From positions 62,001-126,000 of the forward strand of contig NZ_JAKKFI010000060.1 in assembly GCF_022230955.1 (NCBI RefSeq): a DNA stretch of 64,000 nucleotides. The letters run 5' to 3'. The DNA comes from Micromonospora cabrerizensis. Its GTDB lineage: Bacteria; Actinomycetota; Actinomycetes; Mycobacteriales; Micromonosporaceae. A program made the position numbers and the translations under genes. Positions 7,944-16,046 of this stretch are shown here, one piece after another (position 1 is the first letter of the stretch; every line of letters begins with the position of its first letter). A model generated the notes under the pieces. It was not told where the DNA came from. It saw only the letters and a program-made list of their open reading frames with translations, and did no database searches.

Positions 7944-9901
7944 CGCTCGCGATCGTGCTCGCCGCCGGGTCGCCGGCAGCGGGCCTGACCACCGCGACCG
8001 GTGAGCCGCTGGCCGACCGCCTGGCCGCGCAGTTGCGCCGGGCCGGGGCCGACGAGGTGCGCTTCGCCGCCACCCTCGACGAGTTGACCGCGCTGGTCGC
8101 CACCGCCACCGCCCCCGTGCTGGTCACCGGCACCGACCTGGTGGCGCACACCGCCGTGCTGCGGCACCTGGCCACCAGCCCGGTGGGGCCCACGGTGGCG
8201 CTGGTGCTGGGCGACCCGCCGGTGCCCGGGCGGACGGCCGTGCGGGAGGAGCGCGGCCAGGTGGTCGACGCCGGTGCGCCCGACGCCCTCGACGGGGACG
8301 CCACCGGCGTGTTCGGCGGTGCGCTGCGGGTCGGCGTGGACGACCTGCCGACCCTCGCCGCCGCCGCGCGCGCCGCGGCGGGTGGCCCCGGGTCCGCCGT
8401 GGACCGGCTCTTCGCGGGTCTCGCGGCGCTCGGCACCCTGATCTTCGCCCAGCGGGTACGCCTGCTCGTCGCCCACCGGGTCGAGGACGAGGCCGGGCTG
8501 ACCGCTGCCGAGGCGGCGGTGACCGCGGTCGACGAGGACCGGGCCGAGCTGCGGCTGTCGGTGAAGGAGAAGGACGACTTCTTCACCACCTACTTCGTCA
8601 GCACCTGGTCCCCGTACGTGGTCCGTTGGTGCGCCCGGCTCCGGCTCACCCCGACCGGGGTGACGGCGATTTCGGTACTGTTCGCGCTGGCCGCGGCGGT
8701 GCTGTTCGGGGTCGGCGGGCGGCCCGCGCTGGTCGGCGGCGCGGTGCTGCTCTACCTCGGTTTCGTGCTGGACTGCGTGGACGGCCAGTTGGCCCGCTAC
8801 ACCCGGCACTTCAGCGCCTGGGGTGGCTGGCTGGACACGATGGCGGACCGGGCCAAGGAGTACCTGGTCTACGCCGGGTTGGGCTTCGGGGTGAGTCACG
8901 CCGGGCTGGGCAACGGCTGGGCGCTCGCGATCGCCGCGATGACGTTGCAGACCGTCCGGCACATGACCGACACCTGGTACGGGGTGCTGCACGACGAGGC
9001 GGCCCGCCGACCGAGAGCGGCGTCGGCCGCCAGCGGCGGGATCGGTGACCGCCTCAACGCGGCGTCGACCCGGGTGCAGGCGGACACCGGGTCGCTGTCG
9101 TACTGGCTGAAGCGGACCGTGGTCTTCCCGATCGGCGAGCGGTGGGCGCTGATCGCGCTGACCGTGGCGCTGTTCAACCCGCTGGTCAGCCTGATCGCCG
9201 TTCTGGTCTGGGGTGTGCTGGCGTTCGCGTACACCGGGGCGTTGCGGACGTTGCGGGCCCGCTGGATGTGGGTGCCGGTGCTGGACACGGTCGACGCCAC
9301 GCTGCACCGTGACGACGGCCCGCTGGCCCGCTGGCTGCCGGTGGTCCGCCCGATGGGGCCGCTGACCCTGGCGGTGATCGCCGCGCTCGGCCCGGCGGTG
9401 CTGCTGGTCGCGGCGCTGTGGGGTGACTCGCCGGACGGGCTGCGCTGGGCGGTGCCGGTGGCGCTGCTGGTGCTGCTGGTCGGTGGCCTGGGCGCGGGGG
9501 CCGCGCACAACGGCCCACTGGACTGGCTGGTGCCCGCCGCGTTGCGGGCCGCCGAGTACCTGTTCGCCATCGCGGTCGGGGTGGTCGGCGGGGCGCCGGG
9601 TTGGCTGATCTTCGGGTACGTCTTCGTGCTCACCGTGCACCACTACGACCTGACGGCTCGGCTGGAGAAGCGGCAGGCGGCACCGCCGTTGCACGCGTTC
9701 ACGCTGGGCTGGGAGGGGCGCTCGGCGCTGCTGGCCCTCGCGGCGATTGCCGGCATGGTGGGTAGCGGGCTGGCTACACTCGGTGCGTACCTTCTCGTGG
9801 TTTTCGTGGTGAGCGTCGTCCTGGCCTGGTTCGTGCGACCGGCCCGTAGCGCGCGGGCGTCGGTCGCGCCGGTGGGCGCTGGAGGTGCCGCGCCGCACTG
9901 A
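7940..9901 (+). CDS. CDP-alcohol phosphatidyltransferase with nucleotidyltransferase-like N-terminus (DUF5941-type)
   Basis: A 653-residue multidomain membrane protein. Residues 1-205 begin MTLAIVLAAGSPAAG, resembling a sugar-nucleotidyltransferase fold whose Gly-rich signature is degenerate. The central domain carries the full CDP-alcohol transferase motif: Asp281-Gly282, Ala285-Arg286, Gly295, Asp299 and Asp303. Several transmembrane helices follow, and the C-terminal 250 residues match the arrangement known as DUF5941. It probably transfers a phospho-alcohol head group from a CDP donor onto a lipid or glycan. Its place between the exporter and a TagF-like enzyme suggests phosphodiester polymer synthesis. 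Confidence 0.85.
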   Translation: MTLAIVLAAGSPAAGLTTATGEPLADRLAAQLRRAGADEVRFAATLDELTALVATATAPVLVTGTDLVAHTAVLRHLATSPVGPTVALVLGDPPVPGRTAVREERGQVVDAGAPDALDGDATGVFGGALRVGVDDLPTLAAAARAAAGGPGSAVDRLFAGLAALGTLIFAQRVRLLVAHRVEDEAGLTAAEAAVTAVDEDRAELRLSVKEKDDFFTTYFVSTWSPYVVRWCARLRLTPTGVTAISVLFALAAAVLFGVGGRPALVGGAVLLYLGFVLDCVDGQLARYTRHFSAWGGWLDTMADRAKEYLVYAGLGFGVSHAGLGNGWALAIAAMTLQTVRHMTDTWYGVLHDEAARRPRAASAASGGIGDRLNAASTRVQADTGSLSYWLKRTVVFPIGERWALIALTVALFNPLVSLIAVLVWGVLAFAYTGALRTLRARWMWVPVLDTVDATLHRDDGPLARWLPVVRPMGPLTLAVIAALGPAVLLVAALWGDSPDGLRWAVPVALLVLLVGGLGAGAAHNGPLDWLVPAALRAAEYLFAIAVGVVGGAPGWLIFGYVFVLTVHHYDLTARLEKRQAAPPLHAFTLGWEGRSALLALAAIAGMVGSGLATLGAYLLVVFVVSVVLAWFVRPARSARASVAPVGAGGAAPH

Positions 9902-9916
9902 CGGAGGGACGGCCGG

Positions 9917-12127
9917 ATGACCCTGATCAGCTTCGTGGTGCCGGCCTTCCGCGTGCAGGGATACCTGCGGGAGTGTCTGGACTCCGTCCTCGGTCAGCCG
10001 GAGACCGACATCGAGGTGATCGCGGTCGACGACTGCTCGCCGGACGCCAGCGGCGAGATCATCGACGAGTACGCCGCCCGCGACCAGCGGGTCCACTCGG
10101 TTCGGCTGTCGGAGAACGTCGGCCTCGGTCCAGCCCGCAACATCGGGTTGGACCGGGCCGTCGGCGAGTACGTGTGGTTCCTCGACGGCGACGACTGGCT
10201 GGCGCCGGAGTGCCTGACCGAGGTCGCCGAGCGGTTGCGGGTGACCCGCCCCGACGTGCTGCTGGTCGACCACGTCCGCACCCACTGGAACGACACCGCG
10301 ACCCGCAGCGCGATGGCCGAGGTGTTCCCCGAGTCGCCCGGAGCGGACACCTTCCGGTTGCGGGAACGGCCCGAGGCGATGCACCTGCTGCACACCGCGT
10401 GGAACCGGCTGGTCCGCCGGGAGTTCCTGACCGACCTGGGTCTGCGCTTCGCGCCGGGCTGGTACGAGGACGTCTCGTTCAGCTATCCGGTGCTGATGGC
10501 GGCGCAGCGGATCGGCGTACTCGACCGGGTCTGCGTCAACTACCGGCAACGTCGCGCCGGCGCGATCACCCGGACCCGGGGTGACCGCCATTTCGAGGTC
10601 TTCCCGCAGTGGCACCGGGTCTTCCACCTGATGGACGCGTGGGGCTCGGTGACCGACGCCCTGCGGCCGGCGGTCTTCGAGCGGATGATCTGGCACTACC
10701 TGACCGTGCTGGGCAACGGCCAGCGGATCGCCCCGGAGCTGCGACCGGCGTTCTTCGCGCAGATCACCGCCGACTACGAGCGCTGGCTGCCGTCCGGCGG
10801 TTACCCGGTGCCGGGCGGGGTGGAGGGGATCAAGCACCGGCTCGTCGCGTCCGGCCGCTGGCGCACCTTCAGCGCGTTGCGGGCCGCCAGCCGTGCCCGC
10901 GACACCGCCCGCCGGCAGACCCGCACCGCCCGGCGTCGGGTCGGCCCGGCCGCGCGACGCGGTGCCCGGCTGACCCGCGACGGGCTGCTGCGCGAGTACT
11001 ACCGGGCCGAGTTGCGTCGGCCGGTCGACCCGACCCTCGCGGTGTACGCCGCCTACTGGTTCCGGGGTTACTCCTGCAACCCGGCGGCGATCTACGAGGC
11101 GGCCCGGACGGTGGCGCCGGGGGTGCGCGGCGTGTGGATCGTGCGCCGGGACCGGGTGGACAGCGTGCCGGCCGGGGTGGAGTACGTCGTCGCCGGCACC
11201 CCGGCGTACTACCGGGTCCTCGCCCGCGCCCGGTGGCTGGTCAACAACGTCAACTTTCCGGACTTCGTCCGTAAGCGGCCGGAGCAGGTGCACCTGCAGA
11301 CCCACCACGGCACCCCGGTCAAGGTGATGGGGCTGGACCAGCAGCGCTATCCGATCGGCGCAGGTCGGATGGACTTCGCCGGGCTGCTGCGCCGGGTCGA
11401 CCGTTGGGACTACAGCGTCAGCGCCAACAGCTTCTCCACCCAGATGTGGGACCGGGCGTACCCGGCCACGTACACGACCCTTGAGGTGGGTTACCCGCGC
11501 AACGACCGCCTGGTCACGGCCGGTCCGGACGAGGTGCGCCGGCTGCGCGCGGAGTTCGGCGTCGACCCCGACGAGCAGGTCGTGCTGTACGCCCCGACGC
11601 ACCGCGAGCACCTTCCCGGCTACCGGCCGCCGTTCGACCCGGACCGGTTCGTGCGGGCGCTGGGTGACTCGGGCCGGCTGCTGATGCGCAGCCACTATTT
11701 CCACGACCGGGACCGCCGCCCCGGTCGGCCCGTTGACTGGGAACGGGTCCGCGATGTCAGCGGCCACCAACGGGTGGAGGATCTCTACCTGATCGCCGAC
11801 GTGTTGATCACCGACTATTCGTCGGCGATGTTCGACTATGCGGTGCTGGACCGGCCGATCGTGCTCTACACCCCGGACTGGGAGGCGTACCGGCTGGCCC
11901 GAGGGGTCTACTTCGACGTGACGGCCGAGCCGCCGGGTGCGGTGGCCACCACGTTCGCCGACCTGGTCGACCTGTTCCGCACCGACGCGGTGCGCGCGGA
12001 CGCGGCGACCAAGGCCCGCGAGCATTTCCGGGGCCGATTCTGCACATTGGACGACGGGCACGCGGCGGAACGGGTGGTGCGCGAGGTTTTCCTCGGGGAG
12101 CCGAGCGGGCGATCTTCGCGCTGCTGA
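9917..12127 (+). CDS. bifunctional GT2 glycosyltransferase / CDP-glycerol glycerophosphotransferase (TagF-like)
   Basis: A 736-residue cytoplasmic-face enzyme. The N-terminal ~230 residues are a GT-A glycosyltransferase (SFVVPAFRVQGYLRECLDSV, VIAVDDCSPD, WFLDGDDWLAPE). From about residue 350 it is a Glyphos_transf domain with QTHHGTPVKVMG, YPRNDRL, LYAPTHREH and ITDYSSAMFDYAVLDRPIVLY, the nucleotide and glycerophosphate sites of TagF/TarF. It should polymerise a glycosylated poly(polyol phosphate). GAGGGACGGCCGG precedes ATG 9917. Last gene of the export operon. Confidence 0.9.
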   Translation: MTLISFVVPAFRVQGYLRECLDSVLGQPETDIEVIAVDDCSPDASGEIIDEYAARDQRVHSVRLSENVGLGPARNIGLDRAVGEYVWFLDGDDWLAPECLTEVAERLRVTRPDVLLVDHVRTHWNDTATRSAMAEVFPESPGADTFRLRERPEAMHLLHTAWNRLVRREFLTDLGLRFAPGWYEDVSFSYPVLMAAQRIGVLDRVCVNYRQRRAGAITRTRGDRHFEVFPQWHRVFHLMDAWGSVTDALRPAVFERMIWHYLTVLGNGQRIAPELRPAFFAQITADYERWLPSGGYPVPGGVEGIKHRLVASGRWRTFSALRAASRARDTARRQTRTARRRVGPAARRGARLTRDGLLREYYRAELRRPVDPTLAVYAAYWFRGYSCNPAAIYEAARTVAPGVRGVWIVRRDRVDSVPAGVEYVVAGTPAYYRVLARARWLVNNVNFPDFVRKRPEQVHLQTHHGTPVKVMGLDQQRYPIGAGRMDFAGLLRRVDRWDYSVSANSFSTQMWDRAYPATYTTLEVGYPRNDRLVTAGPDEVRRLRAEFGVDPDEQVVLYAPTHREHLPGYRPPFDPDRFVRALGDSGRLLMRSHYFHDRDRRPGRPVDWERVRDVSGHQRVEDLYLIADVLITDYSSAMFDYAVLDRPIVLYTPDWEAYRLARGVYFDVTAEPPGAVATTFADLVDLFRTDAVRADAATKAREHFRGRFCTLDDGHAAERVVREVFLGEPSGRSSRC

Positions 12128-12261
12128 CCCGCGCTGTCCGTCTCCTTTGTCGTGTAATAGCAGTGTCATCCGTCGAACATGAGACGTTTACCCGATGTGC
12201 GGATCCAATGATCCTGGTCACAGTCTTCTGGGGTTCGGCAGACGAGCTGGGGGGGACGACG
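12128..12261. other. intergenic region before the MsmK-type ATPase gene
   Basis: 134 nt with relatively low GC. No clear terminator hairpin for the polymer operon is visible. GGGGGGGACGACG before GTG 12262 is the ribosome binding site. Confidence 0.4.
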
Positions 12262-13563
12262 GTGAGCACCGTCACGCTCAAGGACGTGAGCAAGGTCTTC
12301 AGGGACGGCACGCTGGCAGTCGACAGCATCAATCTCGATGTGAACGACGGCGAGTTCATGGTGCTGCTGGGGCCGTCCGGCTGCGGCAAGTCGACGGTGC
12401 TGCGGATGATCGCCGGGTTGGAGGACCCGACCCAGGGCGCGGTGCTGCTCGACGGGGAACTGGCGAACGACCTGCCTCCGCGCGACCGCAAGATCGCGAT
12501 GGTGTTCCAGGACTTCGCGCTCTACCCGCACATGAGCGTCGGCGACAACATCGCCTTCCCACTGCGCCTCGCGGGGATCGAGCAGGCGCCGCGGGACGAG
12601 CGGGTCGGCGACGTGGCCAGCGCGCTGGGCATCGGTGACGTGCTGGCCCGCAAGCCAGGTCAGCTCTCCGGTGGCCAACGGCAGCGGGTGGCGATGGGTC
12701 GCGCGATCGTCCGGCGGCCCGGCCTGTTCCTGATGGACGAGCCGCTCTCGAATCTGGACAGCGGCCTGCGCGCCGAGCTGCGCGCGGAGATCTCCGGCCT
12801 GACCCGGGAGCTGGGTGTCACCACCGTCTACGTCACCCACGACCAGGCCGAGGCGCTCACCATGGCCGACCGGGTGGCCATCATGCGCCGCGGCGTGCTC
12901 CAGGACGTGGGCACACCTACCCAGGTGTACGGCCGGCCGGCGACTCTCTACGTGGCCGCCTTCCTGGGCAGCCCACGGATGAACCTGCTGGAGGCGTCGG
13001 TCTACGTCCACCTCGACCGGTACGTCACGCTGAATCTCGGTGACCAGTCGCTCTACCTGCCGTGGAACGACATCCGCAGTCGGGCGGTGGCGCACTACCA
13101 CGGTGAGCGGATCGTGGTCGGCATGCGGGCCGAGGCACTCACCCCGGTCGCCCCGGACACCCCCGGCGACGTGCTGCGGGGGCGGATCCGCTACCTGGAG
13201 CACCACGGGCACGAGTCCCTGGCGTTCCTCGACATCGGTGCGACCGCGGTCGTGGTCGACGAGATGGGCGCGCCACTGGAGTCGCCACCGGTCGGTCAGC
13301 GTGGCCTGCGCCGGTTCGGCTCGGTGATGCAACGGCTCACCGGCAAGCCGGTGGAGCCGCAGGACGCACCCAGTGGCGGCGGCACCCAGACCAGCGTGCT
13401 TCCCGACCCGGGCCGGCACCACCGCCGCCCGGCGGAGCTGGCGGTGCGGCTGGCGCCGTACCCGGCGGTCAGCGCCGGTCACCCGCTCGCCGTCTCGGTC
13501 CGGATGGACGCGCTGCACTTCTTCGACGAGCGTGGCGCCCGGATCGACGTGGGTTGGCGCTGA
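12262..13563 (+). CDS. sugar ABC transporter ATP-binding protein, MsmK/UgpC type
   Basis: A 433-residue ATPase with Walker A GPSGCGKST (37-45), signature LSGGQRQRVAMGRA, Walker B LFLMDEPLSNLD and the H-loop in TVYVTHDQAEAL. The C-terminal OB/TOBE domain marks the MalK/MsmK group, which powers carbohydrate importers. It is about 60 residues longer than usual because of a Gly/Pro-rich insertion inside the TOBE region (around residues 350-390). No permease or binding protein gene is near, so it may be a shared ATPase serving several importers. In-frame starts upstream of GTG 12262 lack homology and a ribosome binding site. Confidence 0.88.
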   Translation: MSTVTLKDVSKVFRDGTLAVDSINLDVNDGEFMVLLGPSGCGKSTVLRMIAGLEDPTQGAVLLDGELANDLPPRDRKIAMVFQDFALYPHMSVGDNIAFPLRLAGIEQAPRDERVGDVASALGIGDVLARKPGQLSGGQRQRVAMGRAIVRRPGLFLMDEPLSNLDSGLRAELRAEISGLTRELGVTTVYVTHDQAEALTMADRVAIMRRGVLQDVGTPTQVYGRPATLYVAAFLGSPRMNLLEASVYVHLDRYVTLNLGDQSLYLPWNDIRSRAVAHYHGERIVVGMRAEALTPVAPDTPGDVLRGRIRYLEHHGHESLAFLDIGATAVVVDEMGAPLESPPVGQRGLRRFGSVMQRLTGKPVEPQDAPSGGGTQTSVLPDPGRHHRRPAELAVRLAPYPAVSAGHPLAVSVRMDALHFFDERGARIDVGWR

Positions 13564-13657
13564 CGACTCGCCGGAGCGGGGTGGCGGGCCCGCCGTCCGG
13601 TGTCCTACCGTCTGCGCACCCAGTCCACTGTGAAAGACCACCGAGAGGGGTGCACCC

Positions 13658-14656
13658 GTGTCGGGTGACCGTCCCAGCCCGCTCGTCATCGAGCGCATCC
13701 TGCGCGATCGCGGGAGTATCTGGCAGCAGATCGTTGCCGAGCGTGACCTCAATGCGCTGACCGGCCGTATGTTGACCAGTTCCGCCATCGCGTTGGCCTG
13801 CTACGGGGCGGTGCTGGGCGCCTTCCACAGCCCGCTGATGGCGCTGACCTCCGCGCTGAAGCTGCCGCTGCTGTTCCTGGTCACGCTGGCCATCTGCCTG
13901 CCCACGCTCTACCTGTTCAACCTGGTCTTCGGTGCCCGGCTGTCGGTGCGTCAGTCGTTGGCGCTGGTGATGGTGGCCATCACTGTCACCTCGATGCTCG
14001 CCGTGGCGTTCGCGCCGATCAGCCTGTTCTTCCTGATCACCGCACCGGACTACGGCTTCTTCAAGCTGCTCAACGTGGCGATCCTGACCCTGTCGGCCCT
14101 GGTCGGGTTGCGCTTCCTGACCGGCGGGATGCAGGTGCTCAACGATCACGGGCTGCTGGCGCCGGAGGCTGCTGGCGCGCAGGCCAACGCGTACGTCGCG
14201 GCGCAGGTCAGCGCTCCGGCCCCGGTCCAGGCTGTGCCGGCCACCGTGCCCGCCGCCGCGACCCCGGCCGCCGGTCAGAATGCCGAGCCGGTGGCCGTGC
14301 CGGCCGGAGCCGCGGTCGCCGAGTCGACGTCGAACGGTGCCGCGACCGCCGCGCCGGTTCCGGCGCACGTGCCCGCTCAGTGGGCCGGCCATCCGGCTGG
14401 CGCCTCGTTCCCTCCGGGCGGTCCGGGGGCGCAACGCCCGTGGGGCAGCCCGCCCGTTCGACGCGGCGAGCCGTCGCAGCGTCCGGCCAGCATGACCCTG
14501 CTCTACATCTGGATTCTGCTGTTCGGTTTCGTCGGCACCCAGTTGGCGTGGACGCTGCGCCCGTTCTTCGGTGACCCGGGTCAGGATTTCGCCTTCTTCC
14601 GCAGCATCGACGGCAACTTCTACGCGGAGATCCTGCGCACGATCGCCAACCTCTGA
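13658..14656 (+). CDS. integral membrane protein of the family annotated as actin-binding WH2 domain-containing
   Basis: A 332-residue protein. Residues 1-30 are soluble (LVIERILRDRGSIWQQIVAERDL), and about four hydrophobic helices span roughly residues 40-165 (CYGAVLGAFHSPLMAL, LAICLPTLYLFNLVFGARLS). An Ala/Pro/Val-rich linker of about 110 residues follows, then a last helix and WTLRPFFGDPGQDFAFF. Relatives annotated with a WH2 label exist in bacteria, but there is no experimental support for actin binding. GAGAGGGG precedes GTG 13658. The long linker is unusual. Confidence 0.7.
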   Translation: MSGDRPSPLVIERILRDRGSIWQQIVAERDLNALTGRMLTSSAIALACYGAVLGAFHSPLMALTSALKLPLLFLVTLAICLPTLYLFNLVFGARLSVRQSLALVMVAITVTSMLAVAFAPISLFFLITAPDYGFFKLLNVAILTLSALVGLRFLTGGMQVLNDHGLLAPEAAGAQANAYVAAQVSAPAPVQAVPATVPAAATPAAGQNAEPVAVPAGAAVAESTSNGAATAAPVPAHVPAQWAGHPAGASFPPGGPGAQRPWGSPPVRRGEPSQRPASMTLLYIWILLFGFVGTQLAWTLRPFFGDPGQDFAFFRSIDGNFYAEILRTIANL

Positions 14657-14706
14657 GCCCAGGTCGAGTGAGGAAATCCCTGGTTGCCGGCCTGGTTACC
14701 GACAAG

Positions 14707-14718
14707 TAACGTCAGGTC
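14707..14718 (+). promoter_or_regulatory. leaderless promoter of the DUF4442 gene
   Basis: TAACGT (14707-14712), a 6-nt spacer, then ATG 14719. No Shine-Dalgarno sequence is present, which fits a leaderless message. Confidence 0.6.
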
Positions 14719-15183
14719 ATGACCATCGACTCCCGCCAGGTGGCGGCCGGCATGTTGGAAGCGGTGCCCTTCGCCCGGACTCTCGGCCTCGAATTCGTCG
14801 AGGTGGCACCCGAGGCGGAGGGTGGGGTGCGGGCGGTCGTCCGGCTGCCCGACTCGCCGACCACCCACAACCACATCGGCGGCCCGCACGCCGGTGCCCT
14901 GTTCACCCTCGGCGAGACGGCCTCCGGCGCGGTCGTGCTGGCCGCCTTCGGGCAGCTGCTCGACCGGGCCGTGCCGCTCGCCGTCCGGGCCGACATCGCC
15001 TACCGCAAGCTCGCCATGGGCCCGGTGCTGGCCACCGCACGGCTCGGCCGGCCGGCGCTCGAGGTCATCGAGGAGCTGGAGTCCGGTCAACGTCCGGAGT
15101 TCCCGGTCGAGGTGGAGATCGCCACCGAGGAGGGCAAGTCCACCGCGGCGATGACCGTGATCTGGACGCTGCGGCCGAACTGA
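14719..15183 (+). CDS. hot-dog fold protein, DUF4442/PaaI-like thioesterase
   Basis: A 154-residue single hot-dog domain. HNHIGGPHAGALFTLGETASG is the conserved helix with its preceding loop, where acyl-CoA thioesterases place the substrate and catalytic residues. DIAYRKLAMGPVLATA and the C-terminal MTVIWTLRP strand fit DUF4442. It probably hydrolyses an acyl-CoA or binds acyl chains; the substrate is unknown. It has its own leaderless promoter and sits just upstream of an unrelated sugar phosphorylase operon. Confidence 0.8.
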   Translation: MTIDSRQVAAGMLEAVPFARTLGLEFVEVAPEAEGGVRAVVRLPDSPTTHNHIGGPHAGALFTLGETASGAVVLAAFGQLLDRAVPLAVRADIAYRKLAMGPVLATARLGRPALEVIEELESGQRPEFPVEVEIATEEGKSTAAMTVIWTLRPN

Positions 15184-15230
15184 ACCGCGCCGGGGCGGCG
15201 GAAACGGGTTTGCGGGCCCAGCGGGGTGGA

Positions 15231-15242
15231 TAGATTCGTACC
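15231..15242 (+). promoter_or_regulatory. leaderless promoter of the HAD-GH65 operon
   Basis: TAGATT (15231-15236), a 6-nt spacer, then GTG 15243, with no ribosome binding site in front of the start. Confidence 0.55.
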
Positions 15243-16046
15243 GTGCTGGGCCTACCTGCTCATGTGACCGCCTGTCTCTTCGATCTGGACGGTGTGCTGA
15301 CGCAGACCGCCCGCGTGCACAACGCCGCCTGGACGCAGACCTTCGACGAGTTCCTCCGGCAGCGCGCCACCGTCTCCGGCGAGCCCTTCCAACCGTTCGA
15401 CCCGGGCCCGGACTACAACCGCTATGTCGACGGGCGACCCCGCGCCGACGGCGTCCGCTCGTTCCTCGCGTCCCGCGGCATCGTGCTCCCCGAGGGCAGC
15501 CCGGACGACCCACCGGACGCCGACACCGTCAACGGTGTGGGCAACCGCAAGAACGTCCTGCTGCTGGAGCGCCTCCGCACCGCCGGCGTCGAGGTCTACC
15601 CGGGCTCGGTGCGGTACCTGGAGGCGGCGACCGCCGCCGGGCTGCGCCGAGCCGTGGTGACGGCCAGCGCCAACGGCGGTGAGGTGGTCGCCGCCGCCGG
15701 GCTGGAACCGCTGCTGGAAGCCCGGGTGGACGGCCTGGTCGCTCGCGCCCAGGGGCTGCGCGGCAAACCGCAGCCCGACACCTTCCTCGCCGGGGCCACC
15801 CTGCTCGGCGTCGACCCGACACAGGCCGCCGTCTTCGAGGATGCGCTCTCCGGGGTGGCCGCCGGCCGCGCCGGTGGCTTCGGCTACGTGGTCGGCGTCG
15901 ATCGGGTCGGGCAGGCCGACGAACTGCTCGCGCACGGCGCGGACATCGTGGTGCAGGATCTCGCCGAGCTGCTCAGCGTCGTCGACCCGCCGCCGCCGAA
16001 CCGTGCCGCCACCGCGCACCCGGCTGGCGAACGAGGCTCCGCGTGA
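15243..16046 (+). CDS. HAD-superfamily hydrolase, beta-phosphoglucomutase-like
   Basis: A 267-residue HAD enzyme. Motif I is [11 protein letters not shown] with nucleophile Asp14 and general acid/base Asp16. VVTASANG fits motif II, KPQPDTF supplies the motif III Lys, and [14 protein letters not shown] is motif IV. The Asp+2 pattern and the partner gene favour beta-phosphoglucomutase, which interconverts beta-glucose 1-phosphate and glucose 6-phosphate. The cap domain is larger than in the shortest enzymes of the family. The stop overlaps the start of the GH65 gene, so the two proteins act in sequence: phosphorolysis, then isomerisation. Confidence 0.85.
   Translation: MLGLPAHVTACLFDLDGVLTQTARVHNAAWTQTFDEFLRQRATVSGEPFQPFDPGPDYNRYVDGRPRADGVRSFLASRGIVLPEGSPDDPPDADTVNGVGNRKNVLLLERLRTAGVEVYPGSVRYLEAATAAGLRRAVVTASANGGEVVAAAGLEPLLEARVDGLVARAQGLRGKPQPDTFLAGATLLGVDPTQAAVFEDALSGVAAGRAGGFGYVVGVDRVGQADELLAHGADIVVQDLAELLSVVDPPPPNRAATAHPAGERGSA

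Noticed and set aside
7766..12169. 1467-codon open frame on the minus strand
   Set aside because: It is antisense to three well-supported genes (ABC ATPase end, CDP-alcohol transferase, GT2-TagF). Long antisense frames are expected at this GC, and its composition (Arg/His/Pro/Gln) is that of a shadow frame.
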